Notes under the pieces: generated by a model
Seen by the model: the letters and a program-made list of their open reading frames with translations, nothing else
Databases searched by the model: none
What the model was told of the DNA's origin: nothing
Program-made: the position numbers and the translations under genes
Assembly: GCA_027083475.1 (NCBI GenBank)
Contig: JALWON010000324.1
Location: forward strand, 1 to 14,774
DNA length: 14,774 nucleotides
DNA from: Sulfurimonas sp.
GTDB taxonomy: Bacteria > Campylobacterota > Campylobacteria > Campylobacterales > Sulfurimonadaceae
Direction of reading: 5' to 3'
Part shown: positions 7,131 to 13,658 of the stretch, piece after piece
Layout of the letters: the number at the start of each line of letters is the position of its first letter
Numbering within the stretch: the stretch's first letter is position 1

Positions 7131-7500
7131 CAAAAATAATCATATCATAAATACTGCGTTTGGTTACTAATGCTTTATCATGTGATACAGAGTGTGCATT
7201 TTTTGCTTGCAGTACTTCTTGTCGGAGTGTTGCTATCTCATTTTCCATCTCATCCACATTCTCTTTTAAACGTAAAATAATATCAACACCTGCCAGATTC
7301 ACACCAAGTTCGCGAGTCAAACGCAAAATAAGTTTAATTCTATCAATATCTCTTTGGGAGTAGAGACGAATACGACCATCTGAACGCGAAGGGCAAATCA
7401 AATTCTCACGTTCATATTGACGAAGTGTTTGTGGATGAATATCTAAAATCTTCGCAACTATACTAATAAGGTAAACAGGTTCGTCATATTGGTGTATCAT
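7123..7500 (-). CDS. hspR: Heat-shock repressor HspR (MerR family)
   Basis: HspR represses chaperone genes by binding HAIR operators and is released on heat stress, with DnaK as co-repressor in the systems studied. The 125-residue protein has a MerR-type winged helix at about residues 10–58: YLISIVAKILDIHPQTLRQY, then RENLICPSRSDGRIRLYS and DIDRIKLI. The HPQTLRQYE segment is characteristic of HspR rather than other MerR proteins. Residues about 75–100 form a coiled coil for dimerisation. AAAGGAG in the end of cbpA serves as its ribosome site and the gap to cbpA is 3 bp, so it is the second gene of an autoregulated operon. A HAIR-like operator lies upstream of cbpA (separate entry). Confidence 0.93.
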   Translation of the reverse strand: MIHQYDEPVYLISIVAKILDIHPQTLRQYERENLICPSRSDGRIRLYSQRDIDRIKLILRLTRELGVNLAGVDIILRLKENVDEMENEIATLRQEVLQAKNAHSVSHDKALVTKRSIYDMIIFEE

Positions 7501-7503
7501 GAT

Positions 7504-8400
7504 TTACTCCTTTGGTAACTTCTCTTGCATTATTGTAACCAAATCTTCATCAAGTTCATCTACTTTTGGTAAAACAATATTCGCCTTGAGATACAAATCT
7601 CCACGCACCTTCGTTTTACGATTCATAGCACCCATCTCTTTTACACGAAAACGTTGTCCATTTTTTGTATTTTTTGGTACTTTGAGTTTTATCTCTTTTT
7701 CTAAGGTTTGAATCGCTATCTTATCACCAAAAAGTGCTGCATAGAGTGGTACATCAAAAGTTTTTACAAGGTCATCCCCCTCACGTTCGTATTCAGGGTT
7801 TGCGGCAACAGTAATTTTCAAAAACAAATCACCTACGCGACCATTTTGTGCATGTCCTTTGCCTTTGACACGCATTTTTTCACCACTTTTGACACCTGCA
7901 GGAATTTTAATATCAAAGCGTTCACCATTCACACTCACCGAGTGCGAACCTCCTAAAATAGAGACACTAAAAGGAATGGTTACTTTTGTCTCTATATCAA
8001 GGTTTGGCTCCTGTGCAAAACCGCCTCCAAAGCCGCCTGCTCCACCAAAAGGATTACCACCCCCACCAAAAGGGTTGCCTCCACCACCAAAGCCACCACC
8101 TTGGGAAAACATTTCACGTAATATATCATCAAGGTTGGCTCCGCCACCAGCACTTTGAGAGAAATCATGGAAATTTTGACCGCCAAACATCGAATCACCA
8201 TACATATCGTATTGTTGTTTCTTTTTTGGATCACTCAAAATTTCATATGCAGAGTTTATCTCTTTAAACTTCTCCTCTGCAGATGTCTCTTTATTGACAT
8301 CGGGATGGTATTTGCGCGCAAGCTTTCTGTATGCTTTTTTTATCTCTGCTTCGCTTGCATTTTCAGAGACTTCTAAAGTTTCATATAATGATTTTGCCAT
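7504..8400 (-). CDS. cbpA: DnaJ-family co-chaperone, zinc-finger-less (CbpA type)
   Basis: A class B J-protein of 298 residues that stimulates the DnaK ATPase and delivers clients. The J domain occupies residues 1–70 with the essential HPD at 32–34 and the helix KFKEINSAYEILSDPKK. A Gly/Phe-rich linker follows (about 84–130) with repeats of GGGGNPF. No CXXCXGXG zinc-finger repeats are present. The two beta-rich C-terminal substrate-binding domains fill the rest (for example IKIPAGVKSGEKMRVKGKG, then FRVKEMGAMNRKTKVRGDLY). AGAGGAG sits 5–11 nt before the ATG. It is paired with hspR, as in Helicobacter and Campylobacter. Its promoter lies about 300 bp upstream, beyond an inserted 270-bp element. 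It is possible to call it dnaJ2. Confidence 0.93.
   Translation of the reverse strand: MAKSLYETLEVSENASEAEIKKAYRKLARKYHPDVNKETSAEEKFKEINSAYEILSDPKKKQQYDMYGDSMFGGQNFHDFSQSAGGGANLDDILREMFSQGGGFGGGGNPFGGGGNPFGGAGGFGGGFAQEPNLDIETKVTIPFSVSILGGSHSVSVNGERFDIKIPAGVKSGEKMRVKGKGHAQNGRVGDLFLKITVAANPEYEREGDDLVKTFDVPLYAALFGDKIAIQTLEKEIKLKVPKNTKNGQRFRVKEMGAMNRKTKVRGDLYLKANIVLPKVDELDEDLVTIMQEKLPKE
8042..8083. repeat. 21-bp tandem repeat in the Gly/Phe linker of cbpA
   Basis: Two adjacent 21-bp units (8042–8062 and 8063–8083), both starting CCACCAAAAGG on the plus strand, encode GGGGNPF twice. A partial third unit follows. The linker length may vary between strains by replication slippage in steps of seven residues without breaking the frame. 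Confidence 0.7.
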
Positions 8401-8432
8401 ATTTCTCTCCTCTAAAGTGAATTCTTTTATTT

Positions 8433-8702
8433 AAGGGCCCCTCTAAAAACCCTAGTACCTCTCAGTAACACAGAGAAGTTTACAATCAAGGCACTCTTTT
8501 GAAACCCTAGCCATAGCTAAGGTGAGAAAGAGTAACGATGAGTGTAGGCTCCTCTGTGTTACCCGTAGGGAGGGATAAAAAAAGCAATCTTGCACAAAAC
8601 TTTTCATCGCCATAGCTACGGCTATGACTCATAAAAGCTTTTGCACAATCTCATCTTTTTTTCTTCCCTCTGAGAGGTAATAGGATTTTTAGAGGTGCCC
8701 TT
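8433..8702 (+). mobile_element. 270-bp structured intergenic element, copy A (MITE/BIME-like, no ORF)
   Basis: The terminal inverted repeats are 33 bp (8433–8465 and 8670–8702; 30 of 33 paired). Inside are two hairpins. Hairpin I (8465–8562) has GTAACACAGAG pairing perfectly with 8552–8562, an inner stem 8493–8499/8527–8533 and a TAGC-CATA-GCTA tip. Hairpin II (8570–8670) has a foot stem 8570–8584/8655–8670, a second stem 8590–8604/8633–8648 and a TAGC-TACG-GCTA tip. CCCGTAGGGAGG (8562–8573) joins them. The whole folds as a three-way junction. It carries no gene. It matches copy B in length, layout and core, in opposite orientation. It lies between the cbpA promoter and cbpA, so it would be transcribed as leader RNA. 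Transposon-like origin is inference. Confidence 0.75.
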
Positions 8703-8709
8703 CAGCAGA

Positions 8710-8744
8710 ATTATATCACAAGAGTTGAGTCTATGTCAATCAAG
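8710..8744 (-). promoter_or_regulatory. cbpA-hspR promoter overlapped by an HspR (HAIR) operator
   Basis: On the minus strand a strong promoter reads TTGACA (8739–8734), 18-bp spacer, TATAAT (8715–8710). Over the -35 and spacer lies CTTGATT-N7-ACTCAAC (8744–8724), matching the HAIR consensus CTTGAGT-N7-ACTCAAG at 12 of 14 positions with exact spacing. HspR bound here would block RNA polymerase. The predicted start is near 8703, the last base before copy A. The -35 is only about 15 bp after the purH stop. Confidence 0.82.
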
Positions 8745-8754
8745 TTATAAACTC

Positions 8755-10293
8755 TTAATGTAAAAAGTGTCGTACTTCTGAAAAATAGAGACTCATACCA
8801 AACTCATTGGCAGCTTCTATAATCTCATCATCACGAATACTTCCTCCTGGTTCAATCACATTTTTGACCCCTGCAGCGGCAGCTGCATCTATGCTATCAC
8901 GAAATGGGAAAAATGCTTCACTTGCAAGTGCTGCACCGCTCACATCAAGTCCCATCTCTTTGGCTTTTTTCAGTGCACATTGTGCCGCATCAACACGAGA
9001 AGTCATACCCATTCCTACAGCCACCATTGCAGAATTTTTCACATACACAACACAGTTCGATTTTGTTAAAGAAGCTACTTTATAGGCAATTTCTAAATCT
9101 TTCATATCTTGTGCATCTGCAGCTTTTTGACTCACTAATTTTGCATTTTTAACTTCATCTGCACCAACTCTATCCGCATCTTGAAAGATAAATCCACCCT
9201 CAATATGCTTAAAATCATCCGTGTCATTTGCAAGTAAAAGATTATCTGCACCCATTTCAAAAAGTTTAATACGTTTTTTCTTTGCAAAGACCTCTTGTGC
9301 TTCTTCTGTGATACGACTTGCAATAATCACTTCTAAGAAAATTTCATTCATCTTCTCTGCCATCTCTTTATTGACAACACCATTGACGGCAACTACACCA
9401 CCAAAGGCAGAAACTGGGTCACATTTAAGAGCTTCAACATAACTCTCTAACAATGTCTCTTTGATGGCAAATCCACAAGGGTTTCCATGCTTAGAGATAC
9501 AGACTGCGTTTTCTTCTCCAAAACCAGCGGCAATTTTTACAGCACCATTGAGGTCATTAAGGTTATTAAAACTTGCTTCACCTTTGAGTGTTTTAAAGTT
9601 ATTGGTGAAGTGCTTGTCAAACTCATACAGAGCACCCTTTTGATGTGGGTTTTCACCATAACGAGTATCCATCACTTTATTTCCAACAATGAATTTTTTC
9701 TCACCCGAGCCATTATTAAAACGTTCATTCATGTAGTTTGCTATCATACTATCATAAGCAGCAGTATGCTCATAAGCTTTTATCATATAGCCACGGCGAA
9801 ACTCTTTTGTGTTTTTTTCATTCTCTATCGCATCAATTACTTCTGCATAATCTTCTACATTTGTCACAATAATAACTGCATCAAAATTTTTCGCAGCTGA
9901 ACGCACCATTGCCGGTCCACCGATGTCGATGTTCTCAATAATGTCATCAAAATCATCTGTTCGCTCAATTGTCTCTTTAAAAGGATACAGGTTGACACAG
10001 ACTAAATCTATTGCTTCAACATTAAGTTCTTTGGCTTGATCTAGGTGTGATTGTTTATCACGACGGTGTAAAATACCTCCATGCACATAAGGGTTCAATG
10101 TTTTAACACGCCCCTCAAAACACTCAGGAAATTTTGTTACCTCATCAATCTCTATAGCATCAACACCACTCTCTTTTAAAAGTTTATAGGTTCCACCAGT
10201 CGAAATAATCTCATAATCATTTTTCACTAATGACTTACAAAAGTCAACTACACCATTTTTATCGCTTACACTAACTAATGCTCTTTTTTTCAA
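8755..10293 (-). CDS. purH: Bifunctional AICAR formyltransferase / IMP cyclohydrolase PurH
   Basis: PurH performs the last two steps of de novo IMP synthesis in the cytosol: formylation of AICAR with 10-formyl-THF, then ring closure. The protein has 512 residues, the usual length. The N-terminal MGS-like cyclohydrolase domain (about 1–195) shows IISTGGTYKLL, FEGRVKTLNPYVHGGIL (59–75) and NIDIGGPAMVRSAAKN (121–136). The formyltransferase domain shows RYGENPHQ (211–218), the catalytic Lys-His pair in SKHGNPCGFAI (K268, H269), SAFGGVVAVN and FFPFRDSIDAAAAAG. The start codon is TTG (10293–10291); AAGGAT lies 8 nt upstream and no in-frame ATG is better. It stands alone between two structured elements. 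A weak TATTAT -10 lies at 10327–10322. Confidence 0.97.
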   Translation of the reverse strand: MKKRALVSVSDKNGVVDFCKSLVKNDYEIISTGGTYKLLKESGVDAIEIDEVTKFPECFEGRVKTLNPYVHGGILHRRDKQSHLDQAKELNVEAIDLVCVNLYPFKETIERTDDFDDIIENIDIGGPAMVRSAAKNFDAVIIVTNVEDYAEVIDAIENEKNTKEFRRGYMIKAYEHTAAYDSMIANYMNERFNNGSGEKKFIVGNKVMDTRYGENPHQKGALYEFDKHFTNNFKTLKGEASFNNLNDLNGAVKIAAGFGEENAVCISKHGNPCGFAIKETLLESYVEALKCDPVSAFGGVVAVNGVVNKEMAEKMNEIFLEVIIASRITEEAQEVFAKKKRIKLFEMGADNLLLANDTDDFKHIEGGFIFQDADRVGADEVKNAKLVSQKAADAQDMKDLEIAYKVASLTKSNCVVYVKNSAMVAVGMGMTSRVDAAQCALKKAKEMGLDVSGAALASEAFFPFRDSIDAAAAAGVKNVIEPGGSIRDDEIIEAANEFGMSLYFSEVRHFLH

Positions 10294-10355
10294 AAAAATA
10301 TCCTTGAGTTTAATAATCTTTATAATAATGGAGGAATTTTATCTAAATGTTGTTT

Positions 10356-10645
10356 ATAGGGAGGTAAGTACCTCTCCATAAATAAAACCAAGTAACAGAG
10401 ATTTAAAATGATACCTAGTACAAGGCAAAAATTCGCAGGAGCTACTAGTAGCTTCAAGGGTTTTTAACACAGTAATAGGTATCATTTTAAACCTCCCTAC
10501 GGGCGAAAAGGAAAAGGCACACCTGACTTCGTTAGATTTTCTCATCTTAGCTACGGCTAGGATTTTAAAAATCTGCCTTGCATCTGTACCTTTTCCTTTT
10601 CGCTGTTAATTGGTTTTATTTATGGATAGGTACTTAAATAGGGAG
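10356..10645. repeat. 8-bp direct repeat flanking copy B (possible target-site duplication)
   Basis: ATAGGGAG occurs at 10356–10363 and 10638–10645, each 2 bp outside the 270-bp inverted-repeat element. Such symmetry is what a transposition-generated duplication would look like. No equivalent repeat was seen around copy A, and the octamer resembles the GTAGGGAG of the element core, so chance or extended homology is possible. Confidence 0.4.
10366..10635 (-). mobile_element. 270-bp structured intergenic element, copy B (inverted relative to copy A)
   Basis: The inverted repeats 10365–10398 and 10603–10636 pair at 32 of 34 positions. Read on the minus strand, hairpin I (10603–10503) has an outer stem GCGAAAAGGAAAAGG (18 of 19 paired over the whole arm) and a TAGC-CGTA-GCTA tip. 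Then comes CCCGTAGGGAGG (10503–10492). Hairpin II has arms 10402–10421 and 10472–10491 (19 of 20 paired), topped by the perfect palindrome AGCTACTAGTAGCT (10440–10453). Measured from AAG to CTT the element is exactly 270 bp, like copy A. Its 52-nt core (10580–10529) aligns without gaps to copy A at 42 of 52 positions. It occupies most of the 410-bp purH–DUF302 gap and contains no credible gene. Confidence 0.75.
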
Positions 10646-10662
10646 TAATGTAAAAAAGGGAA

Positions 10663-10690
10663 ATAAAAGACTGAAAAATCAGTCTTTTAT
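10663..10690 (-). terminator. Intrinsic terminator downstream of the DUF302 gene
   Basis: A perfect 12-bp stem (ATAAAAGACTGA with its complement) and AAAA/TTTT tetraloop begins 13 bp after the DUF302 stop. On the minus strand the 3' arm ends CTTTTAT and continues into TTCCCTTTTTT, giving a U-rich tail. It probably ends the purL–DUF302 transcripts before copy B and purH. Confidence 0.75.
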
Positions 10691-10703
10691 AAAAAGAGGA
10701 AGA

Positions 10704-11273
10704 TTAAAAATCACCTTCAGCAGCACGTGCTGGGATCTCTAACATTGCTTTTTGCACATGAGAAGCAAGCTCTAGCATCTCTTTTGGTAGTGGATGTCCA
10801 CCGTGAATTGCTAAAGTTAAATCCATAGTGTAAAGCCATCTCTCACCATTTGCAAGTTCAATTAACATGATACGACATGGCATAAAACCACCAAATTCAT
10901 GAGAATATGCTAAGAATTTTTTCGCAATAGAAAGACTACACATTGAAATATTTTCAACATATTTTACTTCATCACCTTTTGCATCTTCTATAGTAAACAT
11001 TTTCGTGTCACCTGTTACACGCATGTTGTACTCTTCAGCTAAAGCATTAATAGACTCAACAACATCTGCATTTTCAACATCATCATTGACTTTCCATTTA
11101 AGGACCATACCTTTTGCAGCATCACCAGTCTCTAAAACTTTTTCAAACATCTTTGTATATGTACCAATTGCTTGGTCATCTAAAGCTGCTACTTGTGAAC
11201 CGTATTTTGCATAACCGCCAATACCAGCTACAAGTGCCACTAAACCTATAAGTGCAAGTAAATTTTTAAACAT
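10704..11273 (-). CDS. DUF302-domain protein with N-terminal signal or anchor
   Basis: A 189-residue protein of the DUF302 family, whose function is not established. Residues 1–22 (MFKNLLALIGLVALVAGIGG) are a hydrophobic signal peptide or membrane anchor, placing the rest in the periplasm. The DUF302 core is at about 105–155: an ISMCSLSIAKKFLAY segment, then FGGFMPCRIMLIE and GERWLYTMDL. The two cysteines (CSL and PCR) and the His residues (SHEFGG, AIHGGHPLP) could bind a ligand or metal, but this is speculation. AGGAG lies 7–11 nt before the ATG. It follows purL after 47 bp but has its own TATAAT, and a terminator follows it, so it may be transcribed both alone and by read-through from purL. 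Confidence 0.85.
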   Translation of the reverse strand: MFKNLLALIGLVALVAGIGGYAKYGSQVAALDDQAIGTYTKMFEKVLETGDAAKGMVLKWKVNDDVENADVVESINALAEEYNMRVTGDTKMFTIEDAKGDEVKYVENISMCSLSIAKKFLAYSHEFGGFMPCRIMLIELANGERWLYTMDLTLAIHGGHPLPKEMLELASHVQKAMLEIPARAAEGDF

Positions 11274-11303
11274 ATATTTCTCCTGTGTAATTTTCTGTTG
11301 AGT

Positions 11304-11309
11304 ATTATA
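11304..11309 (-). promoter_or_regulatory. Extended -10 promoter for the DUF302 gene
   Basis: On the minus strand TTTGCTATAAT contains the TGN extension and a perfect TATAAT; no -35 is evident. It lies 30 bp upstream of the ATG, inside the 47-bp gap after purL. The purL promoter has the identical 11-mer. Confidence 0.6.
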
Positions 11310-11320
11310 GCAAAGTTTTT

Positions 11321-13537
11321 CTATATATCTCTTTGGATTGTCTCTTTAAAGCTGTTAAAGTACTTCTCTTTGAGTGTTTGCATACGCATTGTAACATTAT
11401 TGATATGAAAATTTTCTCCGCCTACAACACCTACCTTTTCAAAGCCAAGTGATGCATCAAGCATCGCTTCAAATGCCTCACAATTTTCTGGTTTCACTTC
11501 TATGATAGCACGGCTCATAGACTCCGCAAAAATATCTCGCTCATCTTCTACATGCATTTGCACATCACATCCAAGCCCACTCACAGCTGCCATTTTTGCT
11601 AAAGCAATGGCTACTCCACCACTACTTGCATCTTTTGCACACTCTAAAAGGTTTTTCTTATTGCCCTCAATCACTAAATCCCAAAGAGCTAACTCTTTTT
11701 TATAATCTATCTCAGGTAATTCCCCTGCAACAGTATCATAGAGCTCTTTCATATAGAGACTTCCACCAAACTCAGATTTGCTCTCACCTACAAGATAAAG
11801 CACATTTCCTTCAGCTTGAAAACTCGACATAAGCACATTGTGTTGGTCATCATTCACACCTACAGTTGCAATAGAGGGTGTTGGAAAGACAGAAACGCCA
11901 TTAGTTTCATTATAGAGCGAAACATTTCCACCGATTACAGGAGTAGTCAGTGCAGCACATGCCTCTTTAATGCCTAAACACCCCTCCCCAAACTGCCACA
12001 TTACTTCTGGGTTTTCAGGATTTCCATAGTTGAGACAATCTGTAATAGCCAATGGTCTTGCACCACTCATAGCAACATTTCTTCCAGACTCAATAACCGC
12101 TGCAGCAGCACCCCCCTTAGGGTCGATGTAACAGTAACGCACATTACAATCCGCACTCATAGCAAGTGCTTTTCCATTCTCTTTGACACGCACAACAGAG
12201 GCATCAAGCATGCCTCCATTTTTAACAGTGTTTGTCTGTACCATTGAGTCATACTGTGTGTATATCCACGATTTATCTACCACTTCCATAGAGACAATTA
12301 ACTTCTCAAAAGCCGCTTGGTTATCTACAGCATCAAAATCATTAAGTGTTACTTGATGAATTGTATCAAGATATGCTGGCTTTTTCATAGGACGATTCAG
12401 CTCTGGTGCCTCTTCACTCACAGGATCTACGGGAACATCTGCACACTTTTCACCGTGCCAAAAAAGTTCCATATTTCCCGTTGCAGTCACTTCACCCACA
12501 ACAGCCGCATCCAAGTCCCATTTGTTAAAAATATCTATAATTGCCTGCTCACTTCCTTTTTTTGCACACAAAAGCATACGCTCTTGACTCTCTGAGAGCA
12601 TAAAATCATAAGGAGTCATTCCCTCTTCACGTGCAGGCACTTTATCGAGATGCATAATCATCCCGCTGCCACTTCTTCCTGCCATCTCAAACGCAGAAGA
12701 AGTGAGCCCTGCAGCACCCATATCTTGAATTCCTATGACATAATCGGTTTTAAAAAGCTCTAAACACGCTTCAAGCAAAAGCTTTTCTGTAAAAGGATCA
12801 CCTACTTGTACCGTTGGGCGCAGAGACTTTGACTCCTCTGTAAAGCTATCAGAACTCATCACAGCACCACCGAGTCCATCACGACCCGTTTTTGCACCAA
12901 CATACATTACAGGATTGCCAATACCTTCGGCTTTTCCATAAAAGATCTCATCACTTTTTGCAAGCCCTAGAGTAAAAGCATTGACTAAAATGTTGCCATT
13001 GTAACACTCATCAAAACTTGTCTCTCCACCGATTGTTGGAACACCCATACAGTTTCCATAGCCACCAATACCTTCAGTGACACCACGAACCAAATAGCGT
13101 TGGTGTTTTGAGATGTCGTCATCATTTAAAACATTTCCAAAACGCAAGGCATTGAGGTTGGCAATAGGACGAGCCCCCATTGTAAAGACATCACGCATGA
13201 TGCCGCCAACACCAGTAGCAGCCCCTTGGTATGGTTCTATAAAAGATGGGTGATTATGAGACTCCATCTTAAAGACAGCCGCATAGCCATCACCAATGTC
13301 AATCACCCCTGCATTCTCTCCTGGACCTTGAATAACCCAAGGAGCTTTGGTAGGAAAACCTTTTAAATGCACTTTTGATGATTTATAAGAGCAGTGTTCA
13401 CTCCACATTGCTGAAAATATACCAAGTTCAACAAGGTTTGGCTCACGCCCTAAAATCTCTTTTATATGTGTATAATCTAACTGCGAAAGTTTATGGTTTG
13501 CAAGTTGTTCGTCAATGTTTTCTAATTGTTGGCTCAC
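11321..13537 (-). CDS. purL: Phosphoribosylformylglycinamidine synthase subunit PurL (small type)
   Basis: PurL converts FGAR to FGAM with ATP and ammonia in de novo purine synthesis. At 738 residues it is the small Bacillus-type subunit, which works with separate PurS and PurQ (glutaminase); neither is in this window. Family motifs: MWSEHCSYKSSK (catalytic His H48), MESHNHPSFIEPYQGAATG (91–109), VFTMGARPIANLNALRFG, then GGETSFDE and GIQDMGAAGLTSS. In the second half CLNYGNPENPEVMWQF and IGGNVSLYNET match the repeated AIRS-like fold. The start is GTG at 13537, with AGGA 7 nt upstream and no better ATG. The stop is TAG. The promoter lies at 13571–13576, divergent from the response regulator. 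Confidence 0.97.
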   Translation of the reverse strand: MSQQLENIDEQLANHKLSQLDYTHIKEILGREPNLVELGIFSAMWSEHCSYKSSKVHLKGFPTKAPWVIQGPGENAGVIDIGDGYAAVFKMESHNHPSFIEPYQGAATGVGGIMRDVFTMGARPIANLNALRFGNVLNDDDISKHQRYLVRGVTEGIGGYGNCMGVPTIGGETSFDECYNGNILVNAFTLGLAKSDEIFYGKAEGIGNPVMYVGAKTGRDGLGGAVMSSDSFTEESKSLRPTVQVGDPFTEKLLLEACLELFKTDYVIGIQDMGAAGLTSSAFEMAGRSGSGMIMHLDKVPAREEGMTPYDFMLSESQERMLLCAKKGSEQAIIDIFNKWDLDAAVVGEVTATGNMELFWHGEKCADVPVDPVSEEAPELNRPMKKPAYLDTIHQVTLNDFDAVDNQAAFEKLIVSMEVVDKSWIYTQYDSMVQTNTVKNGGMLDASVVRVKENGKALAMSADCNVRYCYIDPKGGAAAAVIESGRNVAMSGARPLAITDCLNYGNPENPEVMWQFGEGCLGIKEACAALTTPVIGGNVSLYNETNGVSVFPTPSIATVGVNDDQHNVLMSSFQAEGNVLYLVGESKSEFGGSLYMKELYDTVAGELPEIDYKKELALWDLVIEGNKKNLLECAKDASSGGVAIALAKMAAVSGLGCDVQMHVEDERDIFAESMSRAIIEVKPENCEAFEAMLDASLGFEKVGVVGGENFHINNVTMRMQTLKEKYFNSFKETIQRDI

Positions 13538-13570
13538 TAGGAAATCCTAAAAATTGGTTTTTAAATGCGG

Positions 13571-13576
13571 ATTATA
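13571..13576 (-). promoter_or_regulatory. Extended -10 promoter for purL
   Basis: The minus strand reads TTTGCTATAAT about 33 bp upstream of the GTG start, with no recognisable -35 at normal spacing. The element equals that of the DUF302 gene. It is back-to-back with the response-regulator promoter. Confidence 0.6.
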
Positions 13577-13598
13577 GCAAATAAGTAGTAAGAAAAGT

Positions 13599-13627
13599 TT
13601 GAAGAGTCAATGAAATTAAGATAAAAT
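13599..13627 (+). promoter_or_regulatory. Candidate promoter of the response-regulator gene
   Basis: TTGAAG (13599–13604), 17-bp spacer, TAAAAT (13622–13627). Each hexamer is close to the sigma-70 consensus, and the start would be near 13634, giving a leader of about 25 nt with AAAAGG as ribosome site. Confidence 0.5.
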
Positions 13628-13658
13628 AGCCATAACAATCTTTAAAAGGTTTGAATGG

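Noticed and set aside
7859..8158. Proline-rich plus-strand open frame (99 codons)
   Set aside because: It is the antisense of the Gly/Phe linker of cbpA; Gly codons read backwards give Pro. A low-complexity shadow.
8433..8702. Considered a CRISPR array, attC site or riboswitch for copy A
   Set aside because: There are no regularly spaced direct repeats, no integron core sites, and the element recurs in inverted orientation at a second locus without the same downstream gene, which does not fit a gene-specific riboswitch.
10303..10309. CTTGAGT HAIR half-site just upstream of purH
   Set aside because: The second half-site is absent at N7 spacing (TCTTTAT instead of ACTCAAG), so it is not a credible HspR operator.
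10354..10545. 63-codon minus-strand open frame inside copy B
   Set aside because: It lies almost wholly in the inverted-repeat element, crosses its hairpins, has no ribosome site I trust and no family resemblance; copy A has no equivalent frame.
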